Of a stretch of 64,000 nt of DNA, positions 8,024 to 15,665 are shown in pieces (position 1 is the first letter of the stretch; each line of letters starts with the position of its first letter). The notes under the pieces were generated by a model. The model saw nothing but the letters and a program-made list of their open reading frames with translations. It searched no databases and was not told where the DNA came from. Source of the stretch: Flavobacterium aquiphilum (lineage in GTDB: Bacteria > Bacteroidota > Bacteroidia > Flavobacteriales > Flavobacteriaceae); contig NZ_CP114288.1 of NCBI RefSeq assembly GCF_027111335.1, positions 1,364,001-1,428,000 of the forward strand, written 5' to 3'. The position numbers and the translations under genes were made by a program.

Positions 8024-9112
8024 TTAATTTTCATAAGAAATCATAGGCTTTGTATATGGTCTGGGTTTCTTAATTTCATATTGATGTTTTACTTCATTAA
8101 TTAGGTCTTTATCCTCATAATTAGGTATAACAATTACGTTTACAGTACCATCAATACTAAAATCTCTGGCTAATAGTTTCCATACAATATTAGTCTCGTA
8201 GCTCTTCTCATGAGGAGTAATCCACACCTGAAATCCTCGATTATCTTTTTGTATTAAAGGCTTTTCATCACAAAAAACGACTATGCGATTATCAATATCT
8301 ACCGAAGATTTAATATGATAATGAAGATTTTTTTTCCAGCCAGAATTAATTTTATCTACATAAACAAACTCATCTCCAAAATCAACAATAAACTTCCAAT
8401 CTTCAATAACACAATTACCTGTGTTAGTAAGCTCAAAACTTAAAAGACAACAGTTCAACATAGTCTTCTTATAACTCGAACCAAATCCATCAACCATTAA
8501 ATTAAGTACACTTCCAGAAGTTGATCTAGGATTATATTTTGGTGACTGTCCTACTTTATCGGTAATAATACCGCGATTGAATTTTGGATTTAAAATAAGA
8601 TCACTATTTTCAATTCCATTTATTGAAATACCAAAACCATGTCCTTGATTATAATTGACCGTATTAAGATAATAATCTAAAACCGTTTTTCTTTTTAAGA
8701 TTTCATCCACAATATCTTCCCAGTAAAACAATAACACCTCAAATAAATCATTTTGCAGGTGCTCTATATTTAAAAGCCTGATATACTCTTCAATTTTAAC
8801 ATCTTTATTCGAAGTAGTAGCAATAATAAAAACTGCTAATTTTGGTTTAAAATTTTTCGCTCTCTCAACTTCGACATTTATTTCTTTTACAGTTAGTTCA
8901 GCATTTGTATAGGAATCTTTGCCTTTACATTGTATACCCCAAAAATCAATTTGTCCTTTTGGCACTCCATAAATATCAACGCCATCCTGGGACTGGCCTG
9001 ATCGTCCATTCTTTTTAATTTTAAGTGGTATTCCCCATAATTGTCCCCACAAGTTTTTACATAAATCCTCAAAATCTTGCCAATACTCAGGCTTAGGCAA
9101 CTGCTTTTTCAT
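8024..9112 (-). CDS. PD-(D/E)XK (Mrr-like) nuclease-domain protein
   Basis: The 362-residue protein opens with a restriction-endonuclease-like fold: E15 in WQDFEDLCKNLW, D46 in SQDGVDIYG and Q61-x-K63 in WGIQCKGKD reproduce the Mrr/PD-(D/E)XK catalytic set (D...QxK), in about the first 110 residues. The remaining 250 residues look like mixed alpha/beta and beta-rich domains, perhaps for target sensing; I recognise no family there. Such N-terminal domains occur alone in type IV restriction and fused to sensors in anti-phage proteins. It is the second gene of a minus-strand pair, five bases after an HNH-like protein. The nuclease fold is fairly secure; the substrate is unknown. Confidence 0.75.
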   Translation of the reverse strand: MKKQLPKPEYWQDFEDLCKNLWGQLWGIPLKIKKNGRSGQSQDGVDIYGVPKGQIDFWGIQCKGKDSYTNAELTVKEINVEVERAKNFKPKLAVFIIATTSNKDVKIEEYIRLLNIEHLQNDLFEVLLFYWEDIVDEILKRKTVLDYYLNTVNYNQGHGFGISINGIENSDLILNPKFNRGIITDKVGQSPKYNPRSTSGSVLNLMVDGFGSSYKKTMLNCCLLSFELTNTGNCVIEDWKFIVDFGDEFVYVDKINSGWKKNLHYHIKSSVDIDNRIVVFCDEKPLIQKDNRGFQVWITPHEKSYETNIVWKLLARDFSIDGTVNVIVIPNYEDKDLINEVKHQYEIKKPRPYTKPMISYEN

Positions 9113-9117
9113 ATTGT

Positions 9118-9879
9118 TTACTTATCCATTTTATTATTATTCAAAAAAAAGCTTTGTCCAACAAAACTATCAAAGTATTCGTTCCCAAAATCATTTTCTA
9201 TTATCGCGATATCAATGATACCGTCTTTTTTAATAATGCCTTTATCAAACATAGACATCTTATTGTAATTCGATATATTAAAATGATACATAATTTCGTT
9301 AATATGATAAACATAAGTAGTATTACCGTTATCTTTTAATCGTCTTGGCTGAATAATAGATTGAATAGGTTTTGTTTCATTATTTGCAATCTTAATCAAA
9401 ATAACTTCAAATTCATCCTCTGCTCCTGCATCATTATCCAAAATCATTTTTCTTAATCGCTCTCCGTAAACAGTACCAAGGTTAACATCTTGAAAAAAGG
9501 GATTTTGTGAGAGGTGCGATTTCCAAAGTATCGTAAGAAAAAATAATTTAATTTTTGCGTAATCTAAGTTCTTATATCTAACAAAAGGAACATGTATGGC
9601 ATCACCGGGAAACGTTTCAGTTTCAATGCTGTCATGGCCATTATATAAATAATTACAAGCGTAACGCTCAAAATTTCCAATAACACCATTATCACATTCA
9701 GCACACAAAATGTCACTGTCCTTAAATCCGGTCTGTTGATATGTTACTTTGGTGAAATCCTGAATATTTACATTAGCAAGTTTATGTTTTATACCAAACA
9801 GTCCCTTATACATAAAATTAGGGATAATATGTGAATTCTTTATTAATTGCTTATCCTCTAGACAAAGTTGACAAATCAT
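9118..9879 (-). CDS. HNH-like zinc-binding protein (CxxC...SHIIP...CxxC)
   Basis: The 253-residue protein has C3-x2-C6, then S16-H17-I-I-P20, then C59-x2-C62-D, an arrangement like HNH-nuclease-type zinc fingers in which the SHIIP histidine stands at the position of the catalytic residue. The final H/N of a complete HNH motif is not clear, so it may be a degenerate or non-catalytic DNA-binding finger. The C-terminal 180 residues are unrecognised. It is the first gene of an operon whose second gene is a PD-(D/E)XK nuclease-like protein, so together they look like a small restriction or anti-phage module. The start ATG at 9879 immediately precedes the first cysteine pair. Confidence 0.65.
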   Translation of the reverse strand: MICQLCLEDKQLIKNSHIIPNFMYKGLFGIKHKLANVNIQDFTKVTYQQTGFKDSDILCAECDNGVIGNFERYACNYLYNGHDSIETETFPGDAIHVPFVRYKNLDYAKIKLFFLTILWKSHLSQNPFFQDVNLGTVYGERLRKMILDNDAGAEDEFEVILIKIANNETKPIQSIIQPRRLKDNGNTTYVYHINEIMYHFNISNYNKMSMFDKGIIKKDGIIDIAIIENDFGNEYFDSFVGQSFFLNNNKMDK

Positions 9880-9953
9880 AAACCGTTTGATTTAATATTT
9901 TAAAAAAAATTAAAATAAAATTACAAAATAAATTTAATGCTAAATTAAACTAA

Positions 9954-10027
9954 AAAGTTGTATTTATATATTTTTTTGATAAATTTGCAATGTTAAAGTT
10001 GTATTTCGACAATGGTAAGATTACAAC
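9954..10027 (+). promoter_or_regulatory. Candidate operator: three GTTGTA half-sites around the promoter
   Basis: A 12-base direct repeat (AAAGTTGTATTT) occurs at 9954-9965, over the -33 box, and at 9995-10006, just past the expected transcription start. The copies are 41 bp apart, close to four helical turns. An inverted half-site TACAAC follows at 10022-10027. MqsA-type antitoxins repress their own operons through such repeats, so this is the probable autoregulatory site for the antitoxin at 10421. Confidence 0.5.
9957..9987 (+). promoter_or_regulatory. Promoter of the toxin-antitoxin operon
   Basis: GTTG at 9957-9960, a 19-base spacer and TAAATTTG at 9980-9987 match the Bacteroidetes -33/-7 consensus; the -7 box is exact. 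Transcription would start near 9994, giving a leader of about 60 bases before the ATG at 10055. Confidence 0.65.
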
Positions 10028-10054
10028 ATTTTTAAATTGTCTTATCGTGTAGTT

Positions 10055-10417
10055 ATGCAAACACAGTTAAAAGTACAACAAGACGTTAAAGATTTCCTTA
10101 ACGAGTTTAAGGTTAAAATGAGTATTTATAATGTAGTTTTTAGAGACGATCGAAAAAAGAATACATTATCAATCTTAAGCTTAGACATGCTTCCCGTAGA
10201 AAGGAAAGAAATATTAAAAAAATTAGAACTTACAGATTATTGTGAAGGGCCTGTTAAAGACACACTAAATGGCTTGCCCCCCATGTGGGTTTTTGGCAAA
10301 CATTACAAAGGGAAAGAAATTTATATAAAAATATCAATCGGTTTCGAAAATCTGCCGGTTATATGTATTTCTTTTCATATTGCAGAATTTGCTATATCCT
10401 ATCCCTTTAAAAACTAA
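10055..10417 (+). CDS. MqsR-like toxin of a type II toxin-antitoxin pair
   Basis: The 120-residue protein ends in a block I associate with MqsR-like RNase toxins of Bacteroidetes: DYCEGP (61-66), PMWVFGK (76-82), KEIYIKISI (87-95) and ICISFHIAEFAISYPFK (103-119). MqsR toxins cleave mRNA independently of the ribosome. The frame is open from a TTG at 10037, but the ATG at 10055 begins the family-like N-terminus and lies after the candidate operator. The antitoxin gene starts four bases after the stop, in the toxin-first order also seen in mqsRA. The toxin subfamily assignment is from memory and moderately sure. Confidence 0.65.
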   Translation: MQTQLKVQQDVKDFLNEFKVKMSIYNVVFRDDRKKNTLSILSLDMLPVERKEILKKLELTDYCEGPVKDTLNGLPPMWVFGKHYKGKEIYIKISIGFENLPVICISFHIAEFAISYPFKN

Positions 10418-10420
10418 ATT

Positions 10421-11425
10421 ATGAAAAATCCATTTACCGGTGAGGAAATGAAACTAATTAGGGAATATGCAACATTACCTTATAGAAAAGACGAATTCGA
10501 AATTGTTTATCACGCATATGAAAGTGAAAAAACAAAAGAAAGATTTACAAATGATGAGTTAGATTTAATAAATATTAATCAGGTTCATAATTTGTACAGA
10601 GAGAAATACGGGATTCCATTCCCCGAAGAAATTAAAAACATTAGAGAGAAATACGAAGTTTCGGCAAAAAAAATGTCTGAGATACTAGGTTTAGGTTCAA
10701 ATGCATATAGATTATACGAAAGCGGTGAAATTCCTTCCGTATCTATCGGACGATTAATTGCATCAATCAAGGAAGCTGATGAATTCCGCAAACAAATTGA
10801 GTTTAGTACTCATTTATTAAAAGAAAATGAATATCAAAAATTATTAAAAAATGTAGAACATTTAATTGATGTTGAAAGAAACGCTTGGAAAAAAATATTT
10901 GAAGACAATTGTGCATACAAGACAATTGACGATAACTCAGGATTTAAACTATTAGATTTTGATAAAATTGCAAATGTTTTGAGTTTTTTCAAATCAAGAG
11001 GTTTAGAATTATTTAAAACCAAGGTTAATAAATTACTTTTTTATACTGATTTTTTAAATTATCAAAGATTTGGAACCTCAATGATGGGGATTACATACAG
11101 AGCAATTCCTTTTGGACCAGTACCTGTAGAATATGAAAAAATATTTCGTCAATTGTGTGATGAAGATATAATTGATATCGAACAATTCCAGATTGATCAC
11201 AATTATGTTGAACGCTTTATTCCAAACATTCAGTTCAATTCTGAATTATTTAACGAAATTGAATTAAAAGTTTTAGAAGATATTGCAAAAAAATTCAAGA
11301 ATAAAAACACTACTGAAATTGTAAATACAAGCCATAAAGAACCCGCTTGGATTGACAATCACGATAATAGAAATATAATAAGTTACAAGAAATATGCTTT
11401 TGATTTAAAAGCTTTCAATAATTAG
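10421..11425 (+). CDS. Panacea-domain (DUF4065) antitoxin with MqsA-like HTH
   Basis: The 334-residue protein combines an XRE-type HTH (about residues 68-118, with KKMSEILGLGSNAYRLYESG) and a C-terminal Panacea/DUF4065 domain (about 185-330, with KVNKLLFYTDFLNYQRFG and ITYRAIPFGPVP). Panacea is a promiscuous antitoxin domain that neutralises many unrelated toxins. The HTH should repress the operon. The N-terminal segment (MKNPFTGEEM) lacks the CxxC zinc motif of classical MqsA. The gene sits directly after its presumed toxin, and a hairpin terminator follows. Confidence 0.85.
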   Translation: MKNPFTGEEMKLIREYATLPYRKDEFEIVYHAYESEKTKERFTNDELDLININQVHNLYREKYGIPFPEEIKNIREKYEVSAKKMSEILGLGSNAYRLYESGEIPSVSIGRLIASIKEADEFRKQIEFSTHLLKENEYQKLLKNVEHLIDVERNAWKKIFEDNCAYKTIDDNSGFKLLDFDKIANVLSFFKSRGLELFKTKVNKLLFYTDFLNYQRFGTSMMGITYRAIPFGPVPVEYEKIFRQLCDEDIIDIEQFQIDHNYVERFIPNIQFNSELFNEIELKVLEDIAKKFKNKNTTEIVNTSHKEPAWIDNHDNRNIISYKKYAFDLKAFNN

Positions 11426-11432
11426 TATAAAA

Positions 11433-11460
11433 TAAAAGAGGCCTTGCGAGCCCCTTTTTA
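11433..11460 (+). terminator. Terminator after the toxin-antitoxin operon
   Basis: An imperfect GC stem (AAAAGAGGC with GCCCCTTTTT) around a short loop is followed by T residues; the A-run on the other side could let it work in both directions. Confidence 0.55.
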
Positions 11461-11745
11461 AGAAAACTAATTCTGTTTTTAGGATAAAATACGAATTACA
11501 TTTTCATCTTAGTCGATACAAATGTAATATAAGGATTCGAAACTCCAATTCAATCCCTATATATTTCTTCATATTTTTTCCTAAAAACAACATTTATTAA
11601 TTAATCGCTACAACCGCAGTTAGATGTTGATTAGGGTAATGAATATGCCATTCCCATCAAAAAAGAAAAGATAAAAACTAAAAGTCCAGACCGGTTTTTA
11701 CTTGCATATTTTAGGACATTTTTTTAAATATTTAAATTATTAAAA
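11461..11745. other. Intergenic stretch before the Cas2-like gene
   Basis: No convincing gene or exact TTTG/TAnnTTTG promoter pair is seen. The only signal noted is CATTCCCAT at 11649-11657, the exact complement of the start region of the next gene (ATGGGAATG, 11746-11754). Confidence 0.4.
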
Positions 11746-11754
11746 ATGGGAATG
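11649..11754 (+). promoter_or_regulatory. Possible start-codon-masking leader pairing
   Basis: CATTCCCAT (11649-11657) can pair perfectly over nine bases with ATGGGAATG (11746-11754), which contains the start codon of the Cas2-like gene. If the transcript begins upstream of 11649, its leader could hide the start site. A nine-base match may be chance. Confidence 0.25.
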
Positions 11755-12012
11755 ACTGTTGGAGCAATTTTAGTCTCTTATGACATCAACAGATTGCATA
11801 TTGAAGTAAAAAACGCAATGAAAGCGTTAGGTTATACGGATAATTGGCATTATGGAACAGGAAAGACATATCAATTACCAAACACAACTTTGTGGAAAAA
11901 CAACATATCCTCTAACCAAGCAATCAGTGATTTAAAAAGCATATGTGCAAGATTTAATGTGCTACTTGAAAAAGCTGTGGCAGTAAATGCTACCGAATTT
12001 GTAGGTGTTTAA
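11746..12012 (+). CDS. Orphan Cas2/VapD-like small ferredoxin-fold protein
   Basis: The 88-residue product begins with a beta strand and a conserved-looking aspartate (ILVSYDINR, D13), followed by a helix, NTTLW, a second helix and a final VNATEFVG strand. This matches the small beta-alpha-beta ferredoxin-like fold of Cas2, VapD and SinR-like proteins, some of which are RNases or DNases and others structural dimers. There is no cas1 and no CRISPR array in the window, so it is not a standard Cas2. Either ATG (11746 or 11752) could serve. It is followed after 16 bases by a zinc-ribbon protein, apparently in one transcript. Confidence 0.6.
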   Translation: MGMTVGAILVSYDINRLHIEVKNAMKALGYTDNWHYGTGKTYQLPNTTLWKNNISSNQAISDLKSICARFNVLLEKAVAVNATEFVGV

Positions 12013-12028
12013 TTAAAAACCAAGAAAT

Positions 12029-12247
12029 ATGTTTGATTTAGGAAAACAAAAAATTGAAGTAAAATGCAATTGTGGAAGAAAACATAGTGTCACATTACAA
12101 GACGTTTCTAATAGAAAAAATATCAAATGTGGATGCGGGATAACTATTCAATTAACTGATAGCGGAGGTTCCGTTAGCAAAAGTATCTCTGATATTAATA
12201 AAAGTATGGGAAACCTTGAAAAATCGCTAAAGCGATTGGGTAAATAA
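12029..12247 (+). CDS. Small zinc-ribbon protein next to the Cas2-like gene
   Basis: The 72-residue protein contains two knuckles, C13-N-C15-G and C34-G-C36-G, that should hold one zinc ion, similar in outline to Com-like translational regulators and small RNA- or DNA-binding zinc ribbons. The C-terminal half (KSISDINKSMGNLEKSLKRLG) is an amphipathic helix that could dimerise. It follows the Cas2-like gene by 16 bases and a hairpin terminator lies just after it, so the two genes form a closed two-gene unit. The function is unknown. Confidence 0.6.
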   Translation: MFDLGKQKIEVKCNCGRKHSVTLQDVSNRKNIKCGCGITIQLTDSGGSVSKSISDINKSMGNLEKSLKRLGK

Positions 12248-12252
12248 AAAAA

Positions 12253-12279
12253 CCGAAGCATAACGGAATCAGGCTTCGG
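12253..12279 (+). terminator. Terminator after the Cas2-like/zinc-ribbon pair
   Basis: CCGAAGC (12253-12259) pairs perfectly with GCTTCGG (12273-12279), with an A-run before the stem and a short T-run a few bases after it, so it may act in both directions. Confidence 0.6.
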
Positions 12280-12411
12280 CGGGTTAAAATTTTTATTCGA
12301 CCAAAAATTTATCCTGCAAATATACTATAATAGTTTGTATTACTGATTTCCTTGGGTTTAATTTACGACACCTCAGTATTAAATAGTTCGTAGTTCCAAA
12401 TTTAGTAAGCG

Positions 12412-12582
12412 ATGGCAACAAATGGGAAACCAGGTGACGGGCACAGAAATGGCGCCGTGACCAACAGGAGTCAGGTTTATAATCCAAAAACTGAGCAGTG
12501 GGTAAAGAGAGACAATACCACTGGAAGATTTATGGATGTAAAGCAAGACGGTACTCCTTTTAAAGGAGTTACCAAGAAGTAA
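12412..12582 (+). CDS. Small conserved-looking protein (56 aa), starts MATNGKPGDG
   Basis: The frame encodes MATNGKPGDGHRNGAVTNRS at the N-terminus, then NPKTEQWVKRD, GRFMDVK and PFKGVTKK. I recall a widespread family of tiny basic proteins with this same skeleton (NGKPGDGHR.GAV..RSQ, NP.T..W.KRD, G.FMD.K, PFKGV) in many bacterial phyla, often in accessory regions; its function is unknown to me. The strongly patterned glycine, proline and basic residues speak for a real protein. It has its own terminator downstream, and the preceding terminator separates it from the Cas2-like pair. Confidence 0.75.
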   Translation: MATNGKPGDGHRNGAVTNRSQVYNPKTEQWVKRDNTTGRFMDVKQDGTPFKGVTKK

Positions 12583-12609
12583 CCCCGATTATATTCTGGG
12601 ATTGAAATT

Positions 12610-12640
12610 AGCCAGTTTTATTAGTAGAACTGGTTAATTT
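12610..12640 (+). terminator. Terminator after the 56-aa gene
   Basis: AGCCAGTT (12610-12617) pairs with AACTGGTT (12628-12635) with one G-U wobble, followed by a T-rich tract. Confidence 0.6.
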
Positions 12641-12767
12641 TATTTAAAATTATTATAAGCCATAAAAAAAAATATTTACAAGCCATGACGTCAAAGATAC
12701 AACACACTGCCTTACTATTTTTTTACCTGTTTTACAAAAGGTTATTACTTTCAATATAGTACACACA

Positions 12768-13052
12768 GTGTTGGACAGCATTCAATTTGATTTTAATGTT
12801 ATTATAATCCTAATAATCCTATTATCAATAATATATCTTCTGACGCTGTTCTTTTTATGTATAGCTCTTTTCAAATGGATTCGCTTTGACTTTACATTAA
12901 GAAAGTTAACTCCCTGCTTAATTAGTGCAATAGCACTTTTTTGCCTTGATTATTTCATAAAAACAAGTATAAATTACAAAATTAAAACTATTATAAACAA
13001 GATTAAGAATATCCCGATCGCGCGAAATTGCATTCCGTGCGCATTACAATAA
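12768..13052 (+). CDS. Possible small membrane protein, perhaps truncated
   Basis: A frame with a GTG or TTG start encodes 94 residues with two likely membrane spans (FNVIIILIILLSIIYLLTLF, and CLISAIALFCLDYF). No ATG start, clear promoter or partner supports it. The last 15 codons run into the more GC-rich repeat block at about 13015-13130, so the original C-terminus may have been lost to a repeat insertion. It may be only a chance frame in AT-rich DNA. Confidence 0.3.
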   Translation: MLDSIQFDFNVIIILIILLSIIYLLTLFFLCIALFKWIRFDFTLRKLTPCLISAIALFCLDYFIKTSINYKIKTIINKIKNIPIARNCIPCALQ

Positions 13053-13072
13053 TCATGGACTTTCCCCTCTGG

Positions 13073-13129
13073 CTCGTTTGCAACGAGTACCTACTTTCTT
13101 TTGTTTATGAACTAGAGCGTTTACAACGC
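13073..13129. repeat. REP-like pair of short hairpins
   Basis: CTCGTTTGCAACGAG (13073-13087) and GCGTTTACAACGC (13117-13129) are two perfect small hairpins with related three-base loops, 29 bases apart. The paired arrangement resembles bacterial interspersed mosaic/REP elements. The surrounding DNA (13015-13160) is richer in GC than its neighbours. Confidence 0.5.
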
Positions 13130-13197
13130 GGTTAAATCACAGCTTCTCAAAGCCTGCTCAAAGACTTGGATAGAGTATGAGATATTTACCATTAATT

Positions 13198-14841
13198 TCA
13201 TTTTATCTGATCAATAAAAAAATTAACAGACATCCCTGTCTTATTTTTAAAAGCATTGGCAAAACTCGGAGCATTTTTGAAACCGGATTCTTCCGCCAAA
13301 GCATTGTTGGAATACTTTCTTAATTTGGGATCCTCTTCGAGCTTTTTTATAATATAAGATATTCTTAAATCGCTCATATAGTCTGGATAGGAGAGACCTT
13401 TGTGAAAATTGATGATTTGTGATAGGTATTTGTAGTTTGTATTAAAACTTGTTGCCAGCTTTTCAATTTTCAAATCTTTTTTTAGGAATCCCAGGTTGGT
13501 TTCAAATTTCACGAGTTTTGTTAAAAGTTCTTCTTCTAGTTCCTGCGGGATATTAGGGCGTTGTATTTTGCTGGAACCAAGAGTATCCTCTTTAGGGTCG
13601 TTTTTTTTAAAAAGTTCAAAATGGCGCTTAGAGTTTGTAAGTTTTCTGTTTTTGTACAGCAGATAGATTGAAGCAGGCAGAAGAAATAGGACAATAACAA
13701 ACAGACCTATCTTCATGGCTTTTTCATTTTTGGCCTCATCCTTGATTTTTTTGGTTTCATCAATAAGTTTTACCGTGTCATATTCTTTAGTAATTTTGGT
13801 AGAAAGATACTTGGAATTTGTTTCGATGATTTTGTCTGCTTCCAGCAGTTTGGTCATATACAATAGCACAGAATCATTGTCGCTTTTGCCTTTGTAATAA
13901 TCGATGATCATCTCATAGTTTTTGCGCAAATCTGGTCTGATATATTTTTTGTCGCTGAATATTTGATCTACTTTTAGAAGATAAGGAAAGGCTAATTCTC
14001 TTTTGCCGGTATCCCAGTAAATAGATGCTATGTAAAAATAGGCTACAGAAAGGTTAGCTAAGTCTTTTTGCTTAATTAATTCTGGTATCGAACTTTTTAG
14101 TTTTGTTAATCCATCTTTATATGATTTTCTAAAGTAATCATTTATGCCTGCAGAATGATTGAGGTAGGGGATCATTGAAAAATCTTGATACTTCTTACTT
14201 TTATCTATTGCCAGTTTATTCGTTTCAGCCGAAGCCTGATAATTTCCAATTCTCGTATAACAGAGCGTTAGTGAATGAAGACAATTTATATACGCCCTTG
14301 GATTTTTGGTCTGGAAAAAATCAGAACATTTTAAAAAAAGGGATATCGCTTCATTGTAAAAACCGAGATAATATTTGACATGGGCAATATTGTATTGAGT
14401 TTTAAATTTAAGATAATCATTGTTAGTGGAAACAATAAGTTTATTTGCTGTCAAATAGCAGTCTAATGCTTTGTTATGCTCCTTTTCGCTGTAGTATATT
14501 ATGCCCTTTGTGAGGATAGCGGAGCCAATTTCTTCATTGTTCTTAGTAAGTTCTGCTACAGCAATCATGCTGTCGGCATAGATAAGTCTTTGGCTGTATT
14601 CAACTTCATAGATATAGTTTTTATATCCAGTGATAATTTCGGTTAAGTTATTCTCTTTTTTAGCCTTTGTTAAGTAAGCTTCCAGATAAGGATAAACATT
14701 TTTCTTGCTTTTATATTGATCAATTTTATCATAAAGAGAATTATAATCCATTTGTAAAAGATCACGATGCTGCTGGGAAAAAATAAAGGAAAACTTGATA
14801 AGCGTCAAAATGCATAATAGGGAGCTTCGTCTGTTAATCAT
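13198..14841 (-). CDS. TPR-containing transmembrane AraC-type regulator
   Basis: The 547-residue protein has a signal peptide (1-22), a long region of tetratricopeptide-like helices (about 40-350, for example ALDCYLTANKLI and NEAISLFLKCSDFF), one membrane span at about 372-393 (GLFVIVLFLLPASIYLLY) and a cytoplasmic AraC-type DNA-binding domain at the C-terminus (about 440-547, ending SGFKNAPSFANAFKNKTGMS). This periplasmic-sensor/AraC layout is frequent in Flavobacteriia and couples an envelope signal directly to transcription. It is divergent from the lipoprotein/AraC pair at 15149-16451, which may be its target. The signal sensed is unknown. Confidence 0.88.
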   Translation of the reverse strand: MINRRSSLLCILTLIKFSFIFSQQHRDLLQMDYNSLYDKIDQYKSKKNVYPYLEAYLTKAKKENNLTEIITGYKNYIYEVEYSQRLIYADSMIAVAELTKNNEEIGSAILTKGIIYYSEKEHNKALDCYLTANKLIVSTNNDYLKFKTQYNIAHVKYYLGFYNEAISLFLKCSDFFQTKNPRAYINCLHSLTLCYTRIGNYQASAETNKLAIDKSKKYQDFSMIPYLNHSAGINDYFRKSYKDGLTKLKSSIPELIKQKDLANLSVAYFYIASIYWDTGKRELAFPYLLKVDQIFSDKKYIRPDLRKNYEMIIDYYKGKSDNDSVLLYMTKLLEADKIIETNSKYLSTKITKEYDTVKLIDETKKIKDEAKNEKAMKIGLFVIVLFLLPASIYLLYKNRKLTNSKRHFELFKKNDPKEDTLGSSKIQRPNIPQELEEELLTKLVKFETNLGFLKKDLKIEKLATSFNTNYKYLSQIINFHKGLSYPDYMSDLRISYIIKKLEEDPKLRKYSNNALAEESGFKNAPSFANAFKNKTGMSVNFFIDQIK

Positions 14842-15148
14842 TTGGCAGGTTTTTTTTGAGGAGATTAATAGGTTTATAGCAGAATTGTGAGGGCATACAA
14901 TTTTTAGGCTTATAAATATAAGTAAACAATTGATATTGTAAGCTTTTTATAGACAAAATAGTCTGTTTGTTTCCAGAATTCAATATGTTCTTTTCCGGAA
15001 AGGATCTTACTATCGTTTGTGAGCATTGATGGGAGTGTCTATGTTTGCTACGAATTCACGAGCAGGGTTGGATAATTTGCCAATCCAGGTTCACTAATCC
15101 GGGTTAATGGGCTGAGTAAAAAAATAGTAAACAAAACCTATTGACAAA
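14842..15148. other. Divergent intergenic region with one clear promoter
   Basis: This 307-bp gap separates the TPR/AraC regulator from the lipoprotein gene. It holds the exact plus-strand promoter at 15016-15047; no gene is seen. Confidence 0.5.
15016..15047 (+). promoter_or_regulatory. Promoter of the lipoprotein gene
   Basis: TTTG (15016-15019), a 20-base spacer and TATGTTTG (15040-15047) match the Bacteroidetes -33/-7 consensus exactly. The leader to the ATG at 15149 is about 95 bases. Confidence 0.65.
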
Positions 15149-15655
15149 ATGAAAAAATTATCCTTTTTAGTGCTGCTTTTTATTGCTGCAGCATGCTCTA
15201 CTGAATCTTATGAAGAAGATAGCGCTTTACAAAATAATGTTTCGAAGAAAAGTATTCCATCCAGTATCGGGACATCTGATACATCGAATTTTTCTTCAGC
15301 TATTTCAAAGTTTGATATTAGTAATGAAGGGCAAAAACTTTTGATATCTTCTATCAATGAAATATTGCGTTTAAAGCAGGAGGGGGCCTCCTATGAAGAA
15401 GTTCATGCCTATATGGTAGAGTTTCAGACTAAAGTAATGGCATCAAATATTTCGTCCAAAGAGAAAGAAATCTTACTTCCGTCACTATCTTTATTACAAT
15501 ATGATACATACGCCAGCACTGAGGCTGATGATGGAGGCAGAAAGGACAGAGACTGGGAGTTGTCTGTTGGTACATTTAAGGTTACAAGTTTCGGCACATC
15601 AGAGAACTTTTCAAATACAACTCTAAATTCAGAATCTTTCCCCGCCACGGAGTAA
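15149..15655 (+). CDS. Small lipoprotein of unknown function
   Basis: The 168-residue protein starts MKKLSFLVLLFIAAAC, a lipoprotein signal peptide with the lipidated Cys at residue 16. The mature part begins with a serine-rich linker, has a helical middle (about 50-115) and ends in a Gly-Arg-Asp-rich segment (DDGGRKDRDWELSVGTF) without cysteine. I recognise no domain. It is preceded by an excellent promoter and followed after ten bases by an AraC-type regulator, so the two are probably cotranscribed. It may be an envelope component of a sensory circuit with the flanking AraC regulators. Confidence 0.7.
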   Translation: MKKLSFLVLLFIAAACSTESYEEDSALQNNVSKKSIPSSIGTSDTSNFSSAISKFDISNEGQKLLISSINEILRLKQEGASYEEVHAYMVEFQTKVMASNISSKEKEILLPSLSLLQYDTYASTEADDGGRKDRDWELSVGTFKVTSFGTSENFSNTTLNSESFPATE

Positions 15656-15665
15656 TTTGTAATTG

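Noticed and set aside
11746..12012. CRISPR-Cas locus suggested by the Cas2-like protein
   Set aside because: There is no cas1 or other cas gene and no array of direct repeats with spacers anywhere in the window.
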